Of a stretch of DNA of 64,000 bases, positions 45,746-56,326 are shown piece after piece. The notes under the pieces are model-generated. The model saw only the letters and a program-made list of their open reading frames with translations, made no database searches and had not been told where the DNA came from. The position numbers were made by a program, and so were the translations under genes. Within the stretch, counting starts at the first letter, position 1. Every line of letters starts with the position of its first letter. This DNA comes from Helichrysum umbraculigerum (taxonomy: Eukaryota; Streptophyta; Magnoliopsida; Asterales; Asteraceae): the NCBI GenBank assembly GCA_949592205.1, contig CATIUR010000004.1, positions 11,607,501 through 11,671,500 on the forward strand, in the 5' to 3' direction.

Positions 45746-47521
45746 CTATAATTCCCTACAAAAATTAGTGTCATGCCCATATTCTTCATGAAATTCACAG
45801 TATCTTCCCCCCTCTTTTTTCGCTTTTTCCGGAAGCTTTGGTGGAATTTTGAAGTCGACAGCAGCCTTCTCGGTCATCAAAATTTCTCTAGGAGTTTTAC
45901 TCAAATCCGGCCACAGGCCTTTGCCAGAATCCTTCCTGTAATAGGGGGTGTTCCTGTTTCTCCTCTCGTATTTGTTACTGTTCCTTCCTCTTCCATCATG
46001 TTGAGGTCTGAAGCTCTTGTTGTTTTGGTAACCTTTCTCTATCCCTTTCAAGGCTGAAGGTTCCTCTTTGAAAATTCCACTGTCTCCATATACACTTTTC
46101 ATTGCTGTTTCCTTTCCCCTTACGTAAGCATATACTTCATCTTGGAGCTCCTGATATGATTCTGGTAGTATCCTTCCCAACTCAGCTACCAGAACCTTAT
46201 TTCTGACCCCGTGTATGAATCCTGATATTCGCTGATCTTCTCCCAGCCCTTCAATCTGTTGCGTTTCCATGGTGTAATGATCCATGAACGCTTTTAACCC
46301 TTCAGTTTCACCTTGGTAAATATTGTGGGCCTCTAAATGGGTTTTCGTATACCTCTTCTGTTTAGTAAAGTGGTATAAAAACTTTACTTCCAATTCATCA
46401 AAACTATTAATACTTCCAGGTGGAAGTTTGTCATACCATGACCTAGCAGCTCCTATCAGAGTCATGGAAAACATGTGACAGGAGACTGGCATTGCCCACT
46501 TTCTTATTTTCTCAGCTCCCCTAAATACCCTTAGGTGATCTTCAGGGTCTGTCTTTCCGTTGTATTCTTTGACGTTTGATGGTAACTCCAGCCCATCGGG
46601 CATCCCGTAAAACTCAATCCAGGGGGCCAATGGAGATTGCTTCTTTTTAATAAACGAATTGACCCTCGACCTTGTAGTTCGTGAGCTCTCATTCTGCTCA
46701 ATTGCCATCTGTGGGTACGCTGGATTATAACTTCCAGTGGGGAAGTTGATCCAAGCTCCATGTTGAGGTAAAATATACGACTGACCTCCATGTGGAAGGT
46801 AGTTTGCTCCTGGCGCCATCCCTCCACCCTGTAGTGGCTGACTTATTGTGAAAGGGGTTGTTTGCGCATTTTGGAAACTCTGCTGATTACCTTGGTTTGC
46901 CCATACTTGGGTGTTCTGTGTAGTGGAGCTTGTGATTGTTGAATTGGTGGTAACGGCAGGGATGGTGGATGTGACGGTGTTGGTGACATATTGATGTAAC
47001 AGTGGTGGGAGTGTGGTGGAGGGGTTCATTCCAGTTTGAATTCCATATCCAGGATATATTATCCAAGGGTTTCCGCCTGTGTGTTGGTAACTATTCTGAG
47101 TGGCGATCGGTACGGGTTGGCTTTGGTTTAAATTGCTATTAGGTGTGTTATGTGTTTGTGGAGTATTCTGAGTGACGATTTGAGATTGGTTTGGGGTGTT
47201 AAAAGTGACAGTGGGCTTATTTACCGTCTGTCGTGTTCCGGCGTTTGGCCCCTCCATAAAATTTTTTTCATCAACATCCTCTTCATCATCCATATTCAAC
47301 CTTGATCTCAACTCCTCCAAACTCATCATTCTAATTTGCTTAGTGATCATTGGCTCTATATATTTTCTTAACACATCATCACTCACCCCCGGAATTACCA
47401 CACCAGAGTTTGCAGGTTCTGGGTTACTTTCCGTAACAACAAAGTTTGCTATAGGTGTTTCCGTTTGCGAAATTGATGAAAAACCCGGTGGTGGTGATGG
47501 TTGTTCACCACCGTTAACCAT
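45746..47521 (-). CDS. gag: LTR-C gag polyprotein
   Basis: 591 residues from ATG 47521. The N-terminal half is Pro/Gln/Thr-rich and disordered; the gag core follows (GKTDPEDHLRVF, SWYDKLPPGSINSFDELEV, then EGLGEDQRISGFIHG); it ends in a Cys/His block CEFHEEYGHDTNFC typical of Tat/Athila gag. A TAG follows two residues later and the protease continues in the same frame, so this may be programmed readthrough or a simple nonsense mutation. Confidence 0.85.
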   Translation of the reverse strand: MVNGGEQPSPPPGFSSISQTETPIANFVVTESNPEPANSGVVIPGVSDDVLRKYIEPMITKQIRMMSLEELRSRLNMDDEEDVDEKNFMEGPNAGTRQTVNKPTVTFNTPNQSQIVTQNTPQTHNTPNSNLNQSQPVPIATQNSYQHTGGNPWIIYPGYGIQTGMNPSTTLPPLLHQYVTNTVTSTIPAVTTNSTITSSTTQNTQVWANQGNQQSFQNAQTTPFTISQPLQGGGMAPGANYLPHGGQSYILPQHGAWINFPTGSYNPAYPQMAIEQNESSRTTRSRVNSFIKKKQSPLAPWIEFYGMPDGLELPSNVKEYNGKTDPEDHLRVFRGAEKIRKWAMPVSCHMFSMTLIGAARSWYDKLPPGSINSFDELEVKFLYHFTKQKRYTKTHLEAHNIYQGETEGLKAFMDHYTMETQQIEGLGEDQRISGFIHGVRNKVLVAELGRILPESYQELQDEVYAYVRGKETAMKSVYGDSGIFKEEPSALKGIEKGYQNNKSFRPQHDGRGRNSNKYERRNRNTPYYRKDSGKGLWPDLSKTPREILMTEKAAVDFKIPPKLPEKAKKEGGRYCEFHEEYGHDTNFCREL

Positions 47522-47640
47522 TGTAAATAATTATTTGAAATAAAATATCGGAAATGGAAGATATTACGCTAGAAACTATGAATTTTGAGATAATCAACGT
47601 AAAATAAAGAATGAGTGTTCGAAATACTCAGATATAATCG

Positions 47641-47659
47641 CGTCCCACTGGGCGTGCCA
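47641..47659 (-). other. LTR-C primer binding site
   Basis: TGGCACGCCCAGTGGGACG on the sense strand, two bases (AA) after the 5' LTR. It begins TGG as expected for complementarity to a tRNA CCA end. Not the initiator-Met type; I cannot name the tRNA with confidence. Confidence 0.7.
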
Positions 47660-47661
47660 TT

Positions 47662-48273
47662 TGATTGTACGTCCAACCGCACAAGTGCATCAATCCCTTG
47701 TTTCCAGCCAAAAGCTTCCCACCAGAGGAATTCTACAGCAAATACGTAGACACTAAATCACCGTGGAGCACAGGGAAATCCCCTGTAAACCACCTCCGGC
47801 GTGAGAATAAGTTTCCACAGTTTTAGTAGTGAAAATATAAGTGAGAATTAGGGTTTTTGGAGAAGATGAACATTACCTTAAAATGAAGAATGAGTGCTCC
47901 TTTTATAGTTGTTGTTTCTTGGCCCCTACTCATGTATTGGCCAATCATATTTGAGCACTAACAAATGATTCCCTATGATTTAATCTGAGCCGTTTAGAGA
48001 GATCTCCTGAATATTTTAGGTTGGTCCCCACTCTACATTCTGTTAGATTTGTGAAAGCGACATATAGACCTCTAGGTGGAGGTCGGAAGAATAGATAATT
48101 TGGTGGCGATTCCCTAGAAGGTAAAGGACACCTAACGGGTGTCAACTGTTACGCCACAAGATCAATTGATGATCTCCTTCCATGTGGAAGCAAGTGTATT
48201 ATTCTGTTATTGAAGATGGAGACCTCTAGGTGGAGGTCCGCAATTGGTGGGTGTAATATTGGTTACACCATTA
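47662..48273 (-). repeat. LTR-C 5' LTR
   Basis: 612 bp, same length as the 3' LTR with eight differences by eye. TATA box TATAAAAGG at 47899-47907 on the sense strand. Confidence 0.9.
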
Positions 48274-48751
48274 CATATAAAGAATGGTTTTCCAAACATG
48301 GTAGTTCTTTAATCTGAGGAACACAACGTACATACAGTGACTACATACATAGAGCGGAAGCTCACAACTTGTGAACTAAATACAAAAAGTGACCCGAGTA
48401 TGTAACATTGAATGCATACCATATATGAACATAAAGCCAGAAAAGGAAGAAAATAATCAGCAGTTGTAAGATCCAGGAAACAACATGGACCACCAGTTTT
48501 AAAAGATGGAACCTTTTCCACCATGTTCACAATCTGCAAAGTGAAATGTGTATGAGATTTAGGAAAACAAATAGAAATAGCAATTCGATCCTTTTATAAT
48601 ATGTGAGGTGATATGCACCTCGTACAAGTGTACAACACATCATTGTATAATTCTGGTGTATTTATCAAAGTATTCACTGTAAATATCAGCTCCGTTATGT
48701 ATATGCAAGTTTTACCAAATATAGTGGAATGTCACTTTCAAAATTATACGT

Positions 48752-48895
48752 GTAGCAGTAGCTCAATTAGTAATGACTAATGAGAGGCATCTTTGCCACA
48801 TATAGCACAAGGTTATGGGTTCGAGCCATGGCACCACATAGCATGTAACCGTTTGCGGGCCCGTCTGGATTACCAGTTACTGACACAAAAATTTT
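48752..48895 (+). mobile_element. tRNA-derived SINE in an intron of copy C
   Basis: Box A-like TAGCTCAATTAG (48760-48771) and box B GGGTTCGAGCC (48818-48828) at tRNA spacing, followed by a non-tRNA body (GTTTGCGGGCCCGTCTGG) as in plant Au-like SINEs. No cloverleaf forms, so it is not a tRNA gene. Ends are approximate. Confidence 0.55.
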
Positions 48896-50299
48896 ATGTG
48901 TATCATTGAATATAATGTGAACCAAGATTATTTAAAGGTTAAAGGTGTTATATTATAATGGACATAAAGTTATATACTTACAGCAAAGAGTAAGCTGTAA
49001 TAGATAGAGCTATGGAATAAGAAAGCCGTCCAACCTTCGAAACTGCAAAAAGATATCAAGTACGTGCCAAATATTTCCAATTTATTCTATGAATCTAATA
49101 ATCATGGTGTATTGATCAGTGGAAGTGAAAAACGCTAGTGTGTGCAGTAAGGAGCAGGAAAAATTGCTTACTTGATTGTTCTTTTGTGTGTGGTCATAAG
49201 GTTATTAGGCTATTTCAATAAGAACAAAAATAATTAGTAAAAATTAATAAAAAAGATGAGAATATAAATCTACTTGAATATATATGAAAAAATCAGTGAA
49301 CAACAGTTCAATAGTAAAAAACTTTAGGGGCACATGAATGTGGTAAATCTAGCTATATATGACCTTCCTCAACCTTGAGTAATTAATCATGACCAGGGGT
49401 TATGTTTAGTAGTTGCATTAAAAAATATTGCTTGATGGGAAAAATTGAGAAGAAAAGTCTCAACTTTAGACCGGAAACAGTTTAGACTTTAGACCAAAAA
49501 CAGTTTTATGTTAGCATTAAAGAAGTTTGATTTCAAAATCAGTGAAAATTATGGAAGATGTGAACAAATCAATGCTACTTTTGAACAAACTATTAGATAG
49601 AAACATAGCTTGACTTTAGTAGCAATGACAATCAAACAAAGAACAAATAATGTGGACAGAACAAAACTCACAGCTTCTAATCTTTTCCTAAGCCTCAACA
49701 GATAGATAATGATTGGAGCTTGCAAGGTCTCGATAATCAGGATTGCTATAACAATGCTTGACCACCTAACAGGAATCGGAAATATAAAGAAACAATTCTG
49801 TGAAATACTCTTCAATTGTATTAAACAAAAAGTAAGATTACATGAGCATCTTTAACAAAATCATAGAATAGGTATAAATATATCGTTACCAATTAAGTCC
49901 GGTACAGTTATGAATGCCCTCAATGAGATACTGCACGGCTGCAACTGGTAGCCAACAGTCTGCAGCTGCAGCAGCAACTTCACTAACAGCTGCAGAAGCT
50001 TGAGTAGATATATTTCTTGCTAACAATAATCCACTTGTTGCCATTGGTTCCTGAAGATAAAACTGAGACCATTTTGGATCTCGAAAACTGATCACATTAC
50101 CACAAATTCCGCCAAACCCTAACGACATGTTGTTTCTATTGAGGACACCATACGATCGAGTTTGGAGAAAACTCTTTGCTTTATCGTCTGAACGCAGATT
50201 CTTACGATCATCATGGTGATTAAGATAAGATATTGAAGGTGTAAATCGTTGTTGAGCGAAAAGTCTAGCCCTTGTAATGAGACTACTCCTGTATGCCAT

Positions 50300-50615
50300 T
50301 GATTATAAGGGATAATGTCCCCTGATTCACAAAAGTATCTCTAGCTCAGATTAAAACACTAATATATGCATGAAAGATTACATAAATAAGATTTGAACGG
50401 AACAGATGAAAGAACATAAATATATTATTTATCGTTTCTGCATACAAAGGTGTTTAATTGCAGAACAAGCCATGTCAAGTTTCTATAATTTGATTTAGGT
50501 TTCATACAATTTTAAGTTATTTACATATAAATTTTTATAGATGTTTATACTATTTTAGATTTAGATCGATATTATTCCCTTGCCGTTCTATCCTCCAAAT
50601 ATTTTACCATTTATA

Positions 50616-50696
<81 letters not shown>

Positions 50697-51325
50697 TACT
50701 ACTACTAGTAAAATCTATAGAATTTATTTTATACATGAAAATTTAAAACGATAGACCTTGTGTTTTCTGTTTTCTACTAACATTATCGATTTAGTGATGT
50801 AGTGCGGAATTAAGATAACAAATTAATTCTGTTGATTCAAAGGAATAGCCAGGAATAATTCTTCCAAAACACGTTGATTCATAAAGAATGCCGGGGATGG
50901 GTAACTTTGATTCACAAAATTGAGGGTGAAATCAAAAATCTTGAAATTGGAGCGTAGTTGGCATTCAATCATGATAGATCGACTAGATATAATATATACA
51001 GTATGTAACAATAGGTAGATGTATGCTTGTATTGTGACAATGCAAACAAATCACATATCTTATTTATAGCACTGTAATTGTAATCTTTATATATTGAGAG
51101 GTGATCAATAAAAAGAAACAAGGGATTTACAATCCTACGAATCATTTATATATTTTTTGATTTTTCATTAACATTTGCCATTAAATTATCAACATCATAT
51201 CTACTAACATTTAATATCAACATACTAAAAAAAAAAAAAAACAACCACAGAAAAATAATAATTAACATCATATCCAAAAAAAAGATCATTCTTAAATACC
51301 TTTAATATCAACGTAGATAAAATAA
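50300..51325. other. 5' flank of OXA1 copy C
   Basis: Holds the un-inserted version of the Helitron-1 target site near 50365-50390 and an (ATT)n tract. A 62-codon minus ORF (50823-51011) has no support. Otherwise AT-rich with nothing recognised. Confidence 0.55.
50618..50707. repeat. (ATT)n / (ACT)n microsatellite
   Basis: About 26 ATT units followed by four ACT units. Confidence 0.95.
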
Positions 51326-51423
51326 TTCCCTTCTCTTTAGGCTATTTGCTACTCGCGAGAAAAGTAAATCTATTTGCTATTTGCTACTTGCCACGAGTAG
51401 CAAACAGCCTTTGGAGAAGGGAA
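51326..51423. mobile_element. Short foldback MITE (98 bp)
   Basis: Arms of about 30 bp (TTCCCTTCTCTTTAGGCTAT... and its near-complement ending GGAGAAGGGAA) with a ~36-bp loop. No clear target duplication. Class not assignable. Confidence 0.5.
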
Positions 51424-51538
51424 CAACCAAACCTACAATGATGATAATGATACAAGGAAATGACCTTTAAGAAAGAAACATCAAAAGACGTAAATAAACA
51501 AACACACCTTTTCTATTATTTCCGATGTGGGATGCGGA

Positions 51539-51539
<1 letters not shown>

Positions 51540-51607
<68 letters not shown>
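51540..51607. repeat. (TA)n microsatellite, ~34 units
   Basis: Uninterrupted AT dinucleotide run. Confidence 0.97.
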
Positions 51608-51608
<1 letters not shown>

Positions 51609-51700
51609 CACTTGTGTTTGGGCTTTCATCTTCTCGATCTGTCTATCACAACTTCAAGATTATTAAGCCCATTAAGGCCCATGCACACGTTTCTTGTGGG

Positions 51701-52024
51701 TCGGTTTACTGACAACCGCTATAATTGGCTCCGAATATTTTCTTGGGTATTTTTTCCCGGGATAAATATTGTTAATTTTGAATCGGTTTGTTAATAACCG
51801 CTACTAATGGAGGATAGCAAATGTAGCGAGTAGACTTGACCGCCACAATCATTATTAATTAAAGCGGTTTAACATAAACCGCTACAATAACATTGTTGGG
51901 ACCCCACAGTAAGACGGATAAACCGCTCCATCGAAGATTATTATATCCACTTTATGATCTTTATAGCGGTTTTCACATAAAACCGCTATATCGTTGCGCT
52001 CTTTTTACTCGTTTTTGTACTAGT
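51701..52024 (-). mobile_element. CACTA transposon terminus
   Basis: On the minus strand it begins CACTAGTACAAAAA, the standard CACTA (En/Spm-type) end. Going inward, five subterminal motifs AACCGCT (four of them hairpins of the form GCGGTTT-N-AAACCGC) are spaced about 60-80 bp apart, as expected for transposase-binding repeats. The opposite end was not found; it may lie beyond the (TA)n tract or be lost. Confidence 0.65.
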
Positions 52025-52838
52025 GCTCTCTCGTGTTCTCCGAAAAAGAAACATCCTTGGTGTGAAAAATTGACACCATGAAATGACTCGAAGAAAAAAG
52101 ATGAGAAGAATGATTTCTGCATTTAATAATCCTTGGAAATTCTCTAGCAAATAAGTTCTGAAAGAAAAAGGAAAGAGAAAAATAGAAAAAAATAAAATAG
52201 AAAAACATAAAAAGAAAAGAAAAAGAAGTTTCGAAAAATAAAGCTTAGTGCTTCGAAGTATCTCCCTAAAAGAAGAAGATCCGATAGAAGACAAAAGCTA
52301 CTTTACTTTCATCCGTTTCTAAATTAAGTTTTCCGTGACCTTGGGAGTCCTATGATAAGCAACACCCTTACACCTAAAATTTCCACTATCCATACCCCTT
52401 AACCCTCACAAACATTACAACCCATGAATGTCTTGGGATAGTTAACATCGTTCTCACCTAAGTGGTGGAGATCCGATTCTCGATCAAGTTTATGACAATG
52501 AGTACTGCATGACTGGCTAATTGAGCGATTTCTTTGTTTAGAATATTAGGAAACCCGAAACACTCTTGAGTGAATTGAGTGACCACCTTAGTGAGATCGC
52601 CTGGTCATGTATACTCCAAGATCACGAGATTTGGAAGTATGCTTAAAGAGAATCATTACTTGTTTCTGAAATGATTATCTTATCTTTCCTGATGTTTTTA
52701 GAGCAAAATTATGAATATGAGAAAATGATAACTTTTGGGAATGTTCAGACTCTCCCCAAAACCAGATTTTTAAAATATCTTTTTCACGAGGCATGGATGT
52801 GTTGCTTGAGGACAAGCAACGTCTAAGTGTGGGATACT
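52025..52838 (+). mobile_element. LTR-E: Athila-like element, 3' internal end
   Basis: Non-coding sequence ending GTTGCTTGAGGACAAGCAAC and then TCTAAGTGTGGGA just before an LTR start. This phrase (GAGGACAAGCAA...AAGTGTGGG) is characteristic of the 3' end of Athila-type and related plant gypsy elements and includes the polypurine tract. No ORF remains. Confidence 0.6.
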
Positions 52839-53370
52839 TGATGTAACCCAAAAAGTCATGTTTTTAGGCACATTATTCTACACTTATTGGACTTATTTTC
52901 AGTGAAATCATCTTAAAACATCTACTATTTACTTAAAATCACCAAAGTGGTCCAATTATAGACACTGTTGTTAAAATCACCAAAAACATCCGTTTATCAA
53001 GCAAAACGAGGCAAATGAAATCGCTTTAAATATTCCCTTCTTAATTTACTTATGGAATTAGATCTTAATTCATACTTTATGATTCCATAGAAAAATCCAA
53101 GACCGAAGGTGAAAGAATCAGAAGAAACGGATGAAAGACGGAGAAGATACACAGTCTAGAAGCTCGCCGAACGTCATCCGGAATACGCAAAAGCTAAACA
53201 CTTCCAAAGTTGGAAAACTTAGTGTCATTAGAAGCGTAACGGAAAAATGAAGCCAACGGTGCAAGAATCAAGCAAATCGGGCTTAAAACGAAGAAGATAC
53301 GGACGAACCAAGTAACCGAGAAGTCAACGGAGGCCAAACGGAGCACCAACCTCCCCTCCCCCTGGCACTA

Positions 53371-53430
53371 GGTACCGTGTACGGTACCCTAGGTTCCGTA
53401 TACGGCCCTATGGGTGCCGTATACGGGGGG
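53371..53430. repeat. Palindrome cluster CCGTATACGG / GGTACCGTGTACGGTACC in LTR-E
   Basis: One 18-bp near-palindrome and two CCGTATACGG palindromes within 60 bp, in GC-rich sequence unlike its neighbours. Confidence 0.85.
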
Positions 53431-53543
53431 TGTTTGCCTTGTGAGGTGCCGTTTGACCCCCCCTTGTTCAGCTTGTCCCGTAGGCTGCTTTGATGCTTGT
53501 ATTTGATGCTTCAAGACTTGTACCATGGCTTTCAAGCTTCTCC

Positions 53544-53551
53544 TATAAATA
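53544..53551 (+). promoter_or_regulatory. TATA box of LTR-E
   Basis: TATAAATA in CTCCTATAAATACCCACC, followed by a CT-rich stretch typical of plant LTR leaders. Confidence 0.5.
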
Positions 53552-55255
53552 CCCACCTCCATTTCACAATTTCAACACACCTCATTTACACCACATTCAC
53601 ACATTTCTCTTTCTCTCTCTAGCACTACTCTTAGGAGTTAGAGGAGAATTAGTTAGGATAATTAGTTTCTCTCTCTAGCACTACTCTTAGGAGTTATAGG
53701 AGAAATCAATAGGGTAGCTTTTGTAATAAAGTTGGAATTCTTGGAGGATCTCCTTTGTAATATTGTTCGGGATATTTCGGAGCTCTGTCCCTGTAATCTT
53801 TCAGCTACTATTCAATCTACGCATTACTTTTGGTTATTTTTATCTTTATCTCTCATAATGTTGCATGCTATTATTATGTTTGATTTAGGATACATTGCCA
53901 TGATTAGTGAGTAGATTTGCTATTGTGTTTGTTATGATCTAGTTAGCTTGATAATATTTGGGGTGATGCTACTTTAAATACAATTGGGATAACATCGTTA
54001 TGAAACAACGGAGGTAACGTTATATGGCTTTCATTTGTATAGCACCGGAAACATCACGAATGTGTGTAGTACGAAACGTGGAAGCTATGAAAGTCATGGG
54101 CACAATCCGTTGTAGAATAATGATCCCAATTGTTAAATATTGAAAACCGGTATACCGTTAACTATACATTTATGATTTTAAACTAAACTATCACCTTTCC
54201 TCCAATGAACGTGGTTAGAACCTTTATGTCAAGGACTCGCGAACCTTGGTCAGACGGTCACTACCTATCTATGTTTTCTTAAAATAACATGGTCTGATTT
54301 TGAAGCAATGGAAATACTGTCTACCTATCGTATAGTACACTGTGGATTAATCAGGGATTTATTGGTTTGGGATTATAAAGTGAACGGGTTGTTTAGCTAT
54401 CATAAATGGTTTTACTGTAATACAAGCTTAGATATATTGAGTTCTAAAGGCTGTAAAGTATGTAGCCTAGTTAAATCCGTAATACGACTGAGTATCCGGT
54501 TTAACGTTGGAAACACCTATGGTGAAGTACAAACACGTGCAAACTACAGAAAGGTTGAAGGATGTATACTGTGTTACATCCTAGCATAGTCTGTGATCCA
54601 GGAAAGACCGTAATACGGGTTAGTACACAATGTAACCGTCGAAAACTCTGTGGGTTGAAGACTGTATCACAGCCGAATATCTCTGAACTCAATCACAACC
54701 ATTAATGTATATGTCAATCAGTCACCACCTGTCTTAAATCTTAAATGCCTTGCCTAGCTTAGATATCTTTGTCTGTGTTAAGAAATATCAGTGGATAAAT
54801 TGTGGACTGTCGCCTTATTCCTGCACCCCATCTGGAGGGTCGCCTAGTCTCGTCACAAGAGACGGCGAGGAGGGTTTCAAGACAGCCCGATCTGATCAGA
54901 ATCTTGACAGCCTAGTACTCAGTGACATACTGACCGATCAGTAGGGTACTAGTGTTTACACCACAAGGTATCTACGTGAACACAAGACACAAATCTTAAA
55001 AGACGTTTTCAAATATAAAACTCCAATACAGCATTACCCCGCGTATAAGCTAACGAAGTCATAACAAACACAAGTTCCCTTTTACTGATTCAACCTACCG
55101 CTTTTATTTACTGCTTTAATTAGTTTTAATTTTAATTACGGACCTAAGTATAAAACCCCCACTCACAACTATTTTCAAACCATCGCTAATTTGAACCTTC
55201 GTATCGACAAGTCGTTTCACAATACGGTTAACTTTTTAGAATGAACCTAGGTCAT

Positions 55256-56326
55256 ACTTCAGCTATACAGCTCTAGTAGAACTTAGGTCCCCAGCTAAAT
55301 ATAAATTTTAAAACTTCCACCGTCGTGCTGCTGTCAGTCGCGTTAACGACGCGTGACTGCTGGTGGCCCGACAGCCATCTCGCCTTATCTGCAAGACCTT
55401 GCATAGCACACAAGATACCTGTAGTGTCAACAGAAAAACAATAATCAGTTAGCTTAGGATATTCCTCGTTATCCTCTCCGATTGCAACGATCCGACAATC
55501 CTCATTTCTGGCATAAAGATTGTTCCTATTAGATCTGTATGAGGATGATTCCAATTTCCTGTTGGGCCTGTCATATGTTGATGAAGTTTCCACCCTTTTC
55601 GGGATCAAAGCGTCCTCTTCTAGCCTTATAAACCTCAGAGCTCTATTCCTGACTTTATCAAGGTTTCTGCAAGGATTCATCACAAGATCCTCATAAAATG
55701 GAGAATCCCTATTGATCCCCATCTTGAAGGCCTCTGGAATGGGTTGTACCATACTAGGTACATTTGAGATCATATCTTTGAGCTTCTGTATCTCCCTTGC
55801 CATAACAGGGCTCAAGCCAGGATCCTGCACAATGTCAGTTTCGAAAGTATAACTAGTAGATACATTACCACTGTTAGGTGACACAAATAAAGATCCTAGA
55901 GTCTGTTTGGGATCCCGAGTGGTCGATTTCCCCGTTGCAAATATGGAATCTGGGATCCCAGTAGTTCCTTGCATTGCAATGAAATCTCCTTCAAGACTTG
56001 TAGATGCTGAAGTGTTGAAATCCAGGATCCTGCTCCGGGTAGGAGTAATATCCTGAGAAGCAGGAGTGCTGATCCTTGTCCTCAAGCTCTCCATATCCCT
56101 TTTCAGGATCTCGTTACTTCGTTCCATGCGACCTAATTGCTCCTTATCCTTCGAAAACATAGTCATAATATCTTGGTTAGAAATAATAACGGGATCCGAA
56201 TCTGGGATCCCGGATCCTGAGAAAGTAGATTCCACGGAGATCATCCTTCTGTTCGTATTTTCTAGTCTTGATTATGATAATGTGAGAGGTAGACTAGTCA
56301 TCTCAGAGGTCGATGATGGCATATTA
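55256..56326 (-). pseudogene. LTR-F: Tat-type gag fragment
   Basis: A 323-codon frame (55273-56244, ATG 56244). Coiled-coil-like N-terminus, an ELQKLKDMI-like segment, then PFYEDLVMNPCRNLDKVRN leading into RALRFIRLEED, the C-terminal gag helix region of Tat-type elements, and a YCFSVDTTGILCAMQGLADK segment typical of the same group. The zinc knuckle is absent. Its upstream side is cut by LTR-G at 56326. Confidence 0.65.

Larger units (their letters stand above)
34981..48273 (-). mobile_element. LTR-C: Tat-type Ty3/gypsy retrotransposon in OXA1 copy C
   Basis: 13.3 kb with 612-bp LTRs and target duplication CATAT (34976-34980, 48274-48278). Sense order on the minus strand: LTR, primer site, gag, protease, RT, RNase H, integrase, an ORF on the opposite strand, purine tract, LTR. 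An extra ORF between integrase and the 3' LTR is a known habit of the Tat lineage. The LTRs differ at eight positions by eye. LTR-D is nested between RNase H and integrase. Several stops and frame changes make it defective. Confidence 0.92.
34061..50299 (-). pseudogene. OXA1: OXA1-like copy C: eight exons, split by an LTR element in exon 6
   Basis: Membrane insertase of the mitochondrial inner membrane. Exons: 49890-50299, 49672-49765, 49172-49209, 48982-49042, 48420-48533, exon 6 as 48274-48313 plus 34908-34975, 34738-34792, 34061-34128. All introns are GT-AG and every junction keeps frame, giving about 315 codons. Markers in order: Arg/Ser presequence, AAVSEVAAAAADCWLPVAAVQ, first membrane helix WWSSIVIAILI, MVEKVPSFKTGG, DLTTADYF, CCITSNLF, then a basic Pro-rich end. 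These match plant OXA1 in order, but the loop after the first helix is shortened. LTR-C interrupts exon 6, so no full protein is expected. Without the insertion this would be the best preserved copy. Confidence 0.85.
52839..55255 (+). repeat. LTR-E LTR (Athila-like), right limit approximate
   Basis: Starts TGATGTAACCC after the purine tract. Contains a TATA box (53544), a CT-rich leader and the CCGTATACGG cluster. Ends somewhere before 55270, where phrases such as CGTATCGACAAGTCG resemble Athila LTR ends. No second LTR and no primer site seen, so the element is a fragment. Confidence 0.5.

Noticed and set aside
48752..48830. Possible tRNA gene
   Set aside because: Boxes A and B are present, but acceptor and anticodon stems do not form; fits a SINE better.
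51460..51794. Three overlapping ORFs rich in Tyr-Ile repeats
   Set aside because: They are translations of the (TA)n microsatellite, not genes.
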